7,804 bases of DNA from NCBI RefSeq assembly GCF_040797585.1, contig NZ_JBFNEO010000136.1:1-7804 (forward strand), given 5' to 3'. The stretch comes from Clostridium_Z sp040797585 (lineage in GTDB: Bacteria > Bacillota > Clostridia > Clostridiales > Clostridiaceae). The position numbers and the translations under genes are program-made. The notes beneath the pieces were generated by a model, which was given only the letters and a program-made list of their open reading frames with translations, was not told the origin of the DNA and did no database searches. Shown here in pieces: positions 1 to 5,835 of this stretch (position 1 is its first letter; each line of letters begins with the position of its first letter).

Positions 1-70
1 TAACTTATGTTTACACTTAAATTCTTGAAAGTTATAGATTTTAAGGTGTTCACAAGGAGATATAAGATAT

Positions 71-229
71 TTGTTTATACATAGCAATATAGCATTAGCA
101 GTGAATAAGGAAATACAAGGGTTTAAATTAAAAAATAATATTAAAAAGGAGGAGCTGCTATTATATAAAATATGGATAAATAAACAACCAATATATAGGT
201 TTAAATCTATAAGGAAAATATACATATAG
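71..229 (+). CDS. Possible short non-ATG ORF, 52 aa, unknown; only candidate in the first 304 bases
   Basis: A frame open from 38 to the TAG at 227-229 contains a TTG codon at 71 preceded by AAGGAGA (54-60) at a 10-base spacing, which is an acceptable start signal. The product would be 52 residues, lysine- and isoleucine-rich, with a short stretch around residues 31-41 containing a tryptophan. I do not recognise it. Against a real gene, G is not enriched at codon position 1 as it is in the confident genes here, and an open frame this short can arise by chance. An overlapping frame at 7-81 is also open and could be part of the same decayed sequence. A second AGGAGGAG at 147-154 is not followed by a usable ATG frame, since the ATG at 172 gives only three codons. 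The remaining bases 230-304 are A+T-rich, with a lone TATAAT at 236-241 that has no good -35 partner. Confidence 0.2.
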   Translation: MFIHSNIALAVNKEIQGFKLKNNIKKEELLLYKIWINKQPIYRFKSIRKIYI

Positions 230-304
230 AATAACTATAATTACAAAATTATGAATATTTTTAATAGAGTATGTTTAATCATATTTTAAGCAGTATAGGA
301 ACTT

Positions 305-523
305 ATGGAAAAGTTATGTCCTATTTGTAATAGTATAAGCACAAAACATGTTACATGCCAAAGATGTGGAGAATTTATGGAGGATATGGGAAGGAATTCT
401 CAGTATTATGATAGCTATAGTGCTGAAGCGGAGATAAACAACAGTGGAGAATGCATACATTTATATCATTGTAATAAATGTAATGAAGAAAATCTTGTAA
501 ATATAACTGAAATATTTATTTAA
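305..523 (+). CDS. Small zinc-ribbon protein, conserved clostridial type
   Basis: This is a complete 72-residue protein with paired cysteine motifs: C5-x2-C8 and C18-x2-C21 in the N-terminal half, then C50, H52, H55 and C56-x2-C59 in the C-terminal half. The pattern predicts one or two zinc-ribbon knuckles linked by an acidic, tyrosine-rich stretch (residues 26-45, containing a YYDSYSA segment). Small proteins of this design are common hypothetical genes in Clostridium, and their function is not known to me. The protein is presumably cytoplasmic, with no signal peptide or membrane segment. The start at 305 is supported only by a weak AGGA four bases upstream (297-300). The next gene has its own promoter directly after this stop codon, so the two are probably not an obligate operon. 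I am sure of the coding call and the metal-binding look, not of any role. Confidence 0.8.
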   Translation: MEKLCPICNSISTKHVTCQRCGEFMEDMGRNSQYYDSYSAEAEINNSGECIHLYHCNKCNEENLVNITEIFI

Positions 524-526
524 CCA

Positions 527-556
527 TTGAAATAAAAATTAAAATAGATATATAAT
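527..556 (+). promoter_or_regulatory. Sigma-A promoter for the nucleotidyltransferase gene
   Basis: TTGAAA (527-532) and a perfect TATAAT (551-556) are separated by 18 bases. Transcription would start near 563, giving a leader of about 30 bases to the GTG start at 594. The -35 box begins four bases after the stop of the zinc-ribbon gene. Confidence 0.55.
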
Positions 557-580
557 AAGGTAATGATTTTGTAAATAAAT

Positions 581-587
581 GGGGGAG
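581..587 (+). promoter_or_regulatory. Ribosome binding site that selects the GTG start at 594
   Basis: GGGGGAG lies six bases before GTG 594. An in-frame ATG at 579 overlaps this site and has no Shine-Dalgarno sequence of its own at a usable distance. The ATG at 592 is in another frame and stops after two codons. The GTG is therefore the best start. Confidence 0.65.
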
Positions 588-593
588 TGTAAT

Positions 594-1490
594 GTGGTAA
601 AAACTATAATAAATTATCAAAAGGTATTTAATAACATAGTAGATGATTTAAAGAAAAATAATGATGTACTGGCGGTATTAGTTTTTGGAAGTCTTGTAAC
701 AGGTGATCTTTGGGAGGAATCTGATTTAGACTTTTTTGTTATATGTGATAAAAATCCAGAGAGAATAGAGAATATATATTTAGAAGAGGGAGACATACCA
801 GTACATATAAAGCTTATGAATAAAGAGAGTTTTATAGAGATAGTGGATGGTAACAATAGAGCAGATGGTTTTTATAGTAGATTTTTCACATCAAGATTAG
901 TTTTTTCAAGGGATAGCTATATTACAGATAAATATAATAGTGGAAGATATTTTAAAGATATCGATAAAGATAGATTATCTCTGGTATATCTTGGGAAGTT
1001 ATTGAAGGAGTTAAAGGTATGTAAAAAGTATATATATAAAGGTGGGAGATATACAGCATTTTTAAGTGCAGTAAGATCTATGGAGGAATTCTCAAAGCTT
1101 TATGTTAATTCTTTAGGATATATGACTAGTAAAGATGCTCTATCTATGGCAGCAGATTCTAATATGGAGTTTAAGATTACATTAGAAAATTTATTTTTTT
1201 ATAAAAATGACGGAGATGAAGTGGTGAAAGATACCATGGTTTTTATAGAAAGAGGAATAGATGAACTTTTAAAAGCAAGTACCAGTTTCTTAGTAGAATT
1301 CTTAAAGGAGCAAAAAACTTCCTTAAGTGCTGAAGAAATGAGGAATTTTCCTATATTTAAAGACTTTAATATTGAAATGGAGGAGATATTAAAGGAATTA
1401 TTTAAAAGGAATATTATAAAGAGAGAGGTAAGGGAGTATAAGACTAAAGAAGACAATTTCTTGTTTAAGGAGAACTCATATCATATATAA
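594..1490 (+). CDS. Nucleotidyltransferase-fold protein with helical C-terminal region
   Basis: Translated from GTG 594 the protein has 298 residues. The N-terminal domain (about 20-90) shows the polymerase-beta-type nucleotidyltransferase signature: hydrophobic strand, then G32-S33, then D44-x-D46 in the sequence ESDLDFFVI. These residues bind the nucleotide and metal ions in the family. The third carboxylate normally found on a later strand is not evident: the matching stretch (about residues 68-75) has His71 and Lys73, so activity may be altered or the acid may lie elsewhere. Residues about 125-250 look alpha-helical, resembling the helical domains appended to antibiotic or protein nucleotidyltransferases. 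The C-terminal 50 residues are charged and could form a small winged-helix-like unit. No HEPN partner with an R-x4-6-H motif is adjacent, so it does not look like an MNT/HEPN toxin-antitoxin pair. The substrate is unknown. The gene has its own promoter and no obvious terminator. Confidence 0.82.
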   Translation: MVKTIINYQKVFNNIVDDLKKNNDVLAVLVFGSLVTGDLWEESDLDFFVICDKNPERIENIYLEEGDIPVHIKLMNKESFIEIVDGNNRADGFYSRFFTSRLVFSRDSYITDKYNSGRYFKDIDKDRLSLVYLGKLLKELKVCKKYIYKGGRYTAFLSAVRSMEEFSKLYVNSLGYMTSKDALSMAADSNMEFKITLENLFFYKNDGDEVVKDTMVFIERGIDELLKASTSFLVEFLKEQKTSLSAEEMRNFPIFKDFNIEMEEILKELFKRNIIKREVREYKTKEDNFLFKENSYHI

Positions 1491-1557
1491 ATATTAAAAT
1501 TATTTTATAAAACATAAGGTTAGTTTTAAAATATATAATTAAGATATATATAATTTA

Positions 1558-1800
1558 ATGGATATAGATGTAGACTCCTATGAGTTTAGGTAGGAGATAA
1601 AGCATTATAAACAGGTTATAAGTTCTTCTATGATTAATACTTGGAAGAGTTTCGATGCTATAGGGATTCTATAGGAAGCTTTAATATATACTCCTCAAGA
1701 TTCCTTTAATGTGGACTATTTTATCAATGTATATTTTTGATATTAAAGATGGAATCCTATAATATTAGAAGAACTGGATTTTAGAAGTAAAGAGGGAATT
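1558..1800 (+). pseudogene. Possible decayed coding remnant in the 1491-1802 gap
   Basis: Reading in frame from ATG 1558 gives about 81 codons interrupted by only four stops (TAG 1591, TAG 1669, then TGA and TAA near 1738-1746). Between them lies protein-like sequence, for example a run from about 1594 to 1668 and another from 1672 to 1737. G is enriched at codon position 1, as in the neighbouring genes, and TGG, GAT and GAA codons are frequent. That is fewer stops than expected for random DNA this A+T-rich. I do not recognise the protein, so it may be a degenerated gene or simply chance. The MocR promoter lies inside it. A T-box was considered for this gap and not found. Small inverted repeats occur, such as CTCCTA/TAGGAG at about 1575-1596. 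Confidence 0.25.
1735..1763 (+). promoter_or_regulatory. Probable sigma-A promoter of the MocR-yigZ unit
   Basis: A perfect TATAAT at 1758-1763 is preceded by TTTTGA (1735-1740) at 17 bases, or by TTGATA (1737-1742) at 15 bases. Transcription would begin near 1770, about 33 bases before the ATG. GAGGG at 1792-1796 serves as the ribosome binding site. Confidence 0.45.
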
Positions 1801-1802
1801 TT

Positions 1803-3209
1803 ATGGACAAGTTTATAATTGAATTTATAGAAGATACACCTAAATATATACAACTATATAGGCATATTAAGATGTTAATAGATAAGGGTGAAGTAGAGGA
1901 TGGACAGAAACTTCCAACAATAAGAATGTTGTCAAAGGAGCTTAAGGTAAATAACATTACTGTAGTTAATGCCTATAAAAGGTTAGAGAGTGAAGGATAT
2001 GCCTTTCAAAAGATGGGGAGTGGAACCTATGCTAAAAGAAAAGTTCTTGGAAAAATATTTAGGAAAGAGTATAGAGAGACCTTTAAAAAGCTCTCCATTG
2101 AAGAATTAAGAAATAGCATAGATTTTTCTGGAGAAAGTACTAGTAGTTCTTATTTTCCTGTAGAAGATTTTAAATATCTTATAAATAAGGTTTTAGACAG
2201 AGATGGGGCAGAAGCCTTAATGTATCAGGAGTCCTTAGGTTTTAGAGGACTTAGAGATGTAATTAATAAAGAGTTTTGGGACAATTCCTTGGATGTTGAT
2301 GATATTTTAATTGTATCTGGAGCTCAACAAGGAATTGATATAATAGCAAAAGCTCTTATAAATGTAAATGACAATGTAGTTATTGAAAAACCTACTTATA
2401 ATGGAGCTATGATGGTTTTTAACTGGAGAAGGGCGAATATATTTGAGATAGATATGGAAGAGGATGGAGTTAATATAGACAAGCTTCAGGAAATATTAAA
2501 AAAGAATAGAATAAAATGTTTCTATACCATGAGTTATTTTCAGAATCCAACAGGGGCATCCTATAGCATAGAAAAGAAGAAAAGGCTTTTAAATCTAGCT
2601 GAAAAATATGATTTTTATATACTAGAAGATGATTATTTATCAGAACTTATATTCCATGATGAAATAACTTATAATAGTTTTAAGTCTTTGGATATAAACA
2701 ATAGAGTTATATATGTAAAGAGTTTCTCAAAAATATTTTTGCCAGGGATAAGAATAGGATATGTCATAACTCCTAGAAAGTTTAAGGAAGTAATTCAAAA
2801 TTCTAAAATCAACACAGATATATCCACATCATCTCTTATGCAAAGAACCCTAGCTCTTTATATAGAAAATGGACTTTGGAGAGAGTACATGATAAATCTT
2901 ATAAGAGAATATGAAAAAAGATATTTTTTCATGGAGAAGTATATAAGAGAAAAGCTTTATTCTAAGGTAGAGTTTATGAGTCCAGGAGGAGGACTTAACT
3001 TTTTTATAAGAATAAAAGACGACGTAGACATAGATTCTAAGGAACTATTTTTAAAATGTAGAAAAAAAGGAGTTATAATAACTCCAGGAGTTATGTTTTT
3101 TAAGAATGAATTAGAAGGACTAAAATATTTTAGAATAGGATACTCTCAAACCAGTATAGATAAAATTAAAGAAGGAATAGATATAATAAATGAAGTAATG
3201 GAGGAGTAG
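1803..3209 (+). CDS. MocR-family transcriptional regulator (GntR wHTH plus type I aminotransferase domain)
   Basis: This 468-residue protein has the usual MocR length and domain order. Residues about 5-75 form a GntR-type winged helix (YIQLYRHIKMLI, LPTIRMLSKELKV, then the wing ending GSGTYA). A linker follows, then a fold type I PLP-dependent aminotransferase-like domain from about residue 105 to the end. Visible cofactor features are the QNPTG turn (247-251), the EDDY motif (275-278), the Schiff-base lysine K310 in SFSK, the IRIGY motif (316-320) and the substrate-carboxylate arginine R444 in FRIGY. PLP binding therefore looks intact. MocR proteins (GabR, PdxR, TauR) use PLP plus an amine or amino acid to switch transcription of nearby metabolic genes. 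Which ligand this one senses cannot be told: no pdxST, gab or D-alanine genes are in the window. The gene ends two bases before yigZ, so the pair is probably co-expressed. Confidence 0.93.
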   Translation: MDKFIIEFIEDTPKYIQLYRHIKMLIDKGEVEDGQKLPTIRMLSKELKVNNITVVNAYKRLESEGYAFQKMGSGTYAKRKVLGKIFRKEYRETFKKLSIEELRNSIDFSGESTSSSYFPVEDFKYLINKVLDRDGAEALMYQESLGFRGLRDVINKEFWDNSLDVDDILIVSGAQQGIDIIAKALINVNDNVVIEKPTYNGAMMVFNWRRANIFEIDMEEDGVNIDKLQEILKKNRIKCFYTMSYFQNPTGASYSIEKKKRLLNLAEKYDFYILEDDYLSELIFHDEITYNSFKSLDINNRVIYVKSFSKIFLPGIRIGYVITPRKFKEVIQNSKINTDISTSSLMQRTLALYIENGLWREYMINLIREYEKRYFFMEKYIREKLYSKVEFMSPGGGLNFFIRIKDDVDIDSKELFLKCRKKGVIITPGVMFFKNELEGLKYFRIGYSQTSIDKIKEGIDIINEVMEE

Positions 3210-3211
3210 CC

Positions 3212-3862
3212 ATGGCATATATTACTATAAAAAAGGAAAGGGCTATAGGAGAATTTGAAGAAAGAAAATCAGAATTTATAGGACATATAAAAAGAGTCAC
3301 TACTGAAGAAGAAGCAAGAGCTTTTATTAATGAAATAAAAAATAAACATAAGCAAGCTACCCATAATGTATATGCCTATATAATAGGAGAAAATATGGGG
3401 ATTCAAAGATATACAGATGACGGAGAACCTCAAGGGACAGCAGGAATACCTATGCTTGAAGTTATAAAGAAGAACAATCTTACGGATTGCTGTATTGTTG
3501 TTACTAGGTATTTTGGAGGAATACTTCTTGGAACAGGGGGCTTAGTTAGGGCTTATTCTAAAGGAGCTAGCGTAGCTATAAAAGAAGCTGGTATTGTGGA
3601 AAAGGTAAAAGGAGTAACCTTAAAAATAACTATGGATTATGATCTTTTAGGGAAGGTTCAATATGTTTGTATGGAAAATAATTGGCATATTGAAGACTCA
3701 GAGTATACGGATAAGGTTACTATTTATATACTTTGTGAAGAGCACGTAGAAGATAAGATAAGAGGAGAGCTTATAGAGTCAACTAATGGTAAAATAATTA
3801 TAGAGAGAACAGGAGAGGGAATATACTTTAAAGAGGGGTATCGTCTTTATTCTATCATATAA
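3212..3862 (+). CDS. yigZ: YigZ/IMPACT family protein (UPF0029), B. subtilis YvyE-like
   Basis: This 216-residue protein carries the UPF0029 signature. The N-terminal domain (about 1-125) contains the TDDGEPQGTAGIP block (68-80) followed by the glycine-rich stretch TRYFGGILLGTGGL (98-111). The C-terminal part (about 135-205) matches the small ferredoxin-like DUF1949 domain that follows it in bacterial members. Eukaryotic IMPACT modulates the kinase GCN2. The bacterial proteins are cytoplasmic, have been proposed to bind RNA or translation components, and have no settled function. Length and both domains are complete. GGAGGAG (3200-3206) lies within the last codons of the upstream regulator and the stop-to-start gap is two bases, so translation is probably coupled to the MocR gene. 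A new promoter starts six bases after this stop, marking the end of the unit, although no strong terminator is visible. Confidence 0.94.
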   Translation: MAYITIKKERAIGEFEERKSEFIGHIKRVTTEEEARAFINEIKNKHKQATHNVYAYIIGENMGIQRYTDDGEPQGTAGIPMLEVIKKNNLTDCCIVVTRYFGGILLGTGGLVRAYSKGASVAIKEAGIVEKVKGVTLKITMDYDLLGKVQYVCMENNWHIEDSEYTDKVTIYILCEEHVEDKIRGELIESTNGKIIIERTGEGIYFKEGYRLYSII

Positions 3863-3867
3863 GCAAG

Positions 3868-3897
3868 TTGAAAGATTTAAATATTTTATGGTATAAT
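3868..3897 (+). promoter_or_regulatory. Strong sigma-A promoter with extended -10, after yigZ
   Basis: TTGAAA (3868-3873), an 18-base spacer, and TATAAT (3892-3897) preceded by TGG (3889-3891) form an extended -10 box. The expected start is about 3904, which is 275 bases before the yebC ATG and just before the stem-loop at 3910-3992. This is the best-formed promoter in the window. Confidence 0.6.
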
Positions 3898-3903
3898 ATT
3901 CTT

Positions 3904-4001
3904 TGAAATTTTAGGGCGTTTTAATAATAGCTATTAGTTGCAAGGCTAGCATATCTTAAGTAAGCTAGTATTGCAACTGATATGCTCCTAAATAAGTTTT
4001 T
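3904..4001 (+). ncRNA. Candidate structured leader or small RNA upstream of yebC
   Basis: Starting at the predicted transcription start, the sequence folds into a stem-loop. AGTTGCAA (3936-3943) pairs with TTGCAACT (3971-3978). It extends outward through TATT/GATA (3932-3935 with 3979-3982, one G-U). After one mismatch it extends inward through GCTAGC/GCTAGT (3945-3950 with 3964-3969), leaving a 13-base loop. An outer helix TTTAGG/CCTAAA (3910-3915 with 3987-3992) could close the whole element. Five Ts follow at 3997-4001, and more at 4007-4011, so the 3' end may act as a weak intrinsic terminator, giving a transcript of about 95-100 bases. Alternatively it is the 5' leader of yebC. It matches no RNA family I can name. 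The rest of this gap (4012-4120) is plain A+T-rich sequence. Confidence 0.33.
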
Positions 4002-4120
4002 CTAGGTTTTTAAAAATATTATAGGATTTCTAACTTAAAATTTATTATATATCTTACTTAATATATCTAACTTTCAAAGATCTAAGTTCATGTATAATTT
4101 TAAATTTAAGCTGAAAACCC

Positions 4121-4149
4121 TATATTGGACATTAGGATTACTTTATAAT
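4121..4149 (+). promoter_or_regulatory. Possible yebC-proximal promoter
   Basis: A perfect TATAAT (4144-4149) lies 30 bases before the yebC ATG. The hexamer 17 bases upstream (TATATT, 4121-4126) is a poor -35, and the better-looking TTGGAC (4125-4130) is only 13 bases away. It may be a second start for yebC. AGGAGG at 4163-4168 is the ribosome binding site. Confidence 0.3.
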
Positions 4150-4178
4150 ATATTCATAGTATAGGAGGAAGTAGAAAC

Positions 4179-4919
4179 ATGTCAGGACATTCAAAGTGGC
4201 ATAATATACAGGCTAAAAAAAGTAAGGTTGATGCTAAAAGAGGAAAGATATTTACAAAGATAGGTAAAGAAATAATGGTAGTAGCAAAAACAGGAGGATC
4301 AAACCTTGATGCTAATCCAAAATTAAGAGACGTAGTTGCAAAGGCAAAGGCAGCTAATATGCCTTTAGACACAATACAAAGAGCTATAAAAAAGGCAGCT
4401 GGAGAATTAGAATCTGTAACCTATGAAGAAATAGTTTACGAAGGATATGGTCCATCTGGAATAGCTGTTATAGTAGAAGTTTTAACAGACAATAAAAATA
4501 GAAGTGCAAGTAATGTAAGACACGGATTTTCAAAGTATGGTGGAAATATGGGGTCTAACGGTTGCGTATCTTTCATGTTCCAAAAGAAGGGTGAAATCAT
4601 CATAGAAAAGAATGATGACCTAGATGAAGATGAATTAATGATGATGGCATTAGATGGAGGAGCAGAGGACTTTGTAGCTGAAGAAGAGGTTTATGTAGTT
4701 ACAACTTCCCCAGAGGATTTTGGAAAAGTTCGTGAAAATCTTGAAGGAAATGGTGTAGAATTCTTAGATGCAGAAGTTAAAATGATACCAGATACTTATA
4801 CATCTATAGATGAAGAGACAGCTACTAGTTTCCAAAAGATGCTAGATATGCTGGAGGACGATGATGACGTTCAGAATGTTTACCATAATGCTGAGTTCCC
4901 AGAAGGATGGGATGAGTAA
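4179..4919 (+). CDS. yebC: YebC/PmpR family protein
   Basis: This complete 246-residue member of the YebC family starts with the hallmark MSGHSKWHNIQAKK and ends with the conserved HNAEFPEGW-type tail. Domain I (about 1-75) is helical and strongly basic. The GYGPSGIAVIVE block (about 88-99) and the NVRHGFSKYGGNMG block (about 112-125) belong to domains II and III. The C-terminal segment is very acidic (EDDDDV around residues 226-231). Members were long annotated as transcriptional regulators. More recent work on bacterial and mitochondrial homologues points to a role in translation, helping ribosomes through difficult sequences such as proline stretches. It acts in the cytoplasm. The start at 4179 is fixed by AGGAGG at 4163-4168 and by the conserved N-terminus. 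It lies alone between two intergenic hairpins. The proximity to a BofC-like gene recalls the yrbC-bofC area of Bacillus subtilis. Confidence 0.97.
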   Translation: MSGHSKWHNIQAKKSKVDAKRGKIFTKIGKEIMVVAKTGGSNLDANPKLRDVVAKAKAANMPLDTIQRAIKKAAGELESVTYEEIVYEGYGPSGIAVIVEVLTDNKNRSASNVRHGFSKYGGNMGSNGCVSFMFQKKGEIIIEKNDDLDEDELMMMALDGGAEDFVAEEEVYVVTTSPEDFGKVRENLEGNGVEFLDAEVKMIPDTYTSIDEETATSFQKMLDMLEDDDDVQNVYHNAEFPEGWDE

Positions 4920-5014
4920 TAAGAAATAAAAATAGTTAAATAAATACTTTATAGTTTTTAAAATTATAATGATTTATTTAATACAGAATTTAAACCATTT
5001 AACATATATTTAGT

Positions 5015-5020
5015 TATAAT
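5015..5020 (+). promoter_or_regulatory. Isolated -10 box before the yebC-dut hairpin
   Basis: TATAAT at 5015-5020 would start transcription near 5027, exactly at the base of the long hairpin. No good -35 lies at 16-18 bases (the hexamer at 4992-4997 is AAACCA), so the call is weak. Confidence 0.25.
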
Positions 5021-5026
5021 AATTAT

Positions 5027-5100
5027 TAAGCTCTAGCATATATTTAGGCCCTATGTGATTTTAATGTTATTAATAGGGTTAAGTATATTGCTAGAGTTTA
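5027..5100 (+). repeat. Long imperfect hairpin between yebC and dut
   Basis: TAAGCTCTAGCA (5027-5038) pairs over 12 positions (one G-T) with TGCTAGAGTTTA (5089-5100). After a one-base bulge the helix continues, 5039-5047 with 5079-5087, then after another bulge CCCTAT (5049-5054) pairs with ATAGGG (5073-5078). That is about 27 pairs with an 18-base loop. T-rich sequence follows (ATTTTTAAATTTTT, 5104-5117). It may be a yebC terminator, a structured dut leader, or a small inverted-repeat element. The arms are longer than a usual intrinsic terminator, and the T-run does not directly abut the stem. Confidence 0.6.
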
Positions 5101-5177
5101 TCTATTTTTAAATTTTTAAGCTATAAATCAACCACTAAAACAGTATACATTTAAAATAAATGAAAGATAGACATACA

Positions 5178-5184
5178 AAGGAGA
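5178..5184 (+). promoter_or_regulatory. Ribosome binding site that selects dut ATG 5193
   Basis: AAGGAGA sits eight bases before ATG 5193. The earlier in-frame ATG at 5160 has only A+T-rich sequence upstream and would add 11 residues not seen in the family. Confidence 0.8.
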
Positions 5185-5192
5185 TTAAATTT

Positions 5193-5621
5193 ATGAAATT
5201 ATTAATAGAGAAGATTAACGAAAAAGCTATAATACCTTTTAAGGCCCATGAAGGGGATGCGGGGATGGATTTATTTTCAGTGGAAGAAGTTACAATAAAA
5301 CCTATGGAAAGAAAGTTAATTCATACTGGAATAAAAATAGGGCTTCCTAAAAATACTGAAGCTCAAATAAGACCAAGAAGTGGTCTTGCTTTAAAACATG
5401 GTATAACTGTTTTAAATACACCAGGTACAATAGATGAGGGATATAGAGGAGAAATAGGAATAATATTAATTAATCTTAGTAATGAAGATTTTAAAGTTGA
5501 AGTAGGAATGAAGGTAGCGCAGATGGTTATTAAGGAAGTTCTAACCTTAGAAGTGGAAGAAGTTTCAAATTTAACAAAAACAAAAAGAGGAGAAGGTGGA
5601 TTTGGATCTACTGGAATTTAA
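5193..5621 (+). CDS. dut: dUTP diphosphatase (dUTPase)
   Basis: This enzyme hydrolyses dUTP to dUMP and pyrophosphate, keeping uracil out of DNA and feeding thymidylate synthesis. It is a cytoplasmic homotrimer in this family. The 142-residue product carries all five trimeric-dUTPase motifs: GDAGMDLFS (21-29), RPRSGLAL (60-67), the uracil-binding and catalytic GTIDEGYRGE (78-87, with D81 and Y84), the AQMVI strand (109-113), and the C-terminal glycine-rich RGEGGFGSTG (132-141) that closes over the phosphates. Length is normal for bacterial Dut. The start is ATG 5193, set by AAGGAGA and by the conserved N-terminus. The gene is apparently monocistronic: a long hairpin lies upstream and the strong terminator at 5778-5817 lies about 155 bases downstream. 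Confidence 0.97.
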   Translation: MKLLIEKINEKAIIPFKAHEGDAGMDLFSVEEVTIKPMERKLIHTGIKIGLPKNTEAQIRPRSGLALKHGITVLNTPGTIDEGYRGEIGIILINLSNEDFKVEVGMKVAQMVIKEVLTLEVEEVSNLTKTKRGEGGFGSTGI

Positions 5622-5645
5622 ATTTTTATGTAAGCTTAGTGACTC

Positions 5646-5683
5646 TTAGTTCCCTATGAAGTTTATATGATAGGAATAACTAA
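5646..5683. other. Minor imperfect inverted repeat after dut
   Basis: TTAGTT (5646-5651) pairs with AACTAA (5678-5683) and CCTAT (5653-5657) with ATAGG (5670-5674), leaving a 12-base loop. No T-run follows on either strand, so it is not a terminator by itself. It may fold in the dut 3' untranslated region. Confidence 0.3.
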
Positions 5684-5777
5684 TCCTATTTTAATTTTAC
5701 AATAATTTATCAATGGATAGAATGGATTTGATGATTTTAAAATTTTAATTAAATAGATTTTTAAACATGATATGAGT

Positions 5778-5817
5778 AAAAGACCCATGATTTATAAATA
5801 AATCATGGGTCTTTTTT
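5778..5817. terminator. Bidirectional intrinsic terminator between dut and the CAP gene
   Basis: The 17-base arm 5778-5794 (AAAAGACCCATGATTTA) is perfectly complementary to 5799-5815, with a TAAA loop. It is flanked by T on the right (to 5817) and A on the left, so it can stop transcripts from both directions. It ends 18 bases from the stop codon of the minus-strand CAP gene. Confidence 0.94.
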
Positions 5818-5835
5818 CTATATTATTATGCTAAA

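Noticed and set aside
579..593. ATG 579 as start of the nucleotidyltransferase
   Set aside because: It overlaps the GGGGGAG ribosome binding site and has no Shine-Dalgarno sequence of its own. GTG 594 is correctly spaced.
617..1456. Minus-strand ORFs opposite the nucleotidyltransferase (617-856 and 1199-1456)
   Set aside because: They are Ser/Phe/Leu-rich shadows of a purine-rich coding strand, without start signals.
305..1490. Zinc-ribbon protein plus nucleotidyltransferase as a toxin-antitoxin pair
   Set aside because: The second gene has its own promoter after the first, there is no HEPN or known antitoxin motif, and the small zinc-ribbon protein is a common clostridial single gene.
1491..1802. 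T-box or other amino-acid riboswitch before the MocR gene
   Set aside because: No T-box core (TGGNACCGCG-like) and no terminator/antiterminator pair was found. The nearest promoter leaves a leader of only about 33 bases.
4154..4372. Minus-strand ORF opposite the start of yebC
   Set aside because: It is antisense to the conserved YebC N-terminus and crosses its ribosome binding site. No independent support.
5160..5192. ATG 5160 as start of dut
   Set aside because: No ribosome binding site precedes it and the extra 11 residues are outside the family's N-terminus. ATG 5193 follows AAGGAGA.
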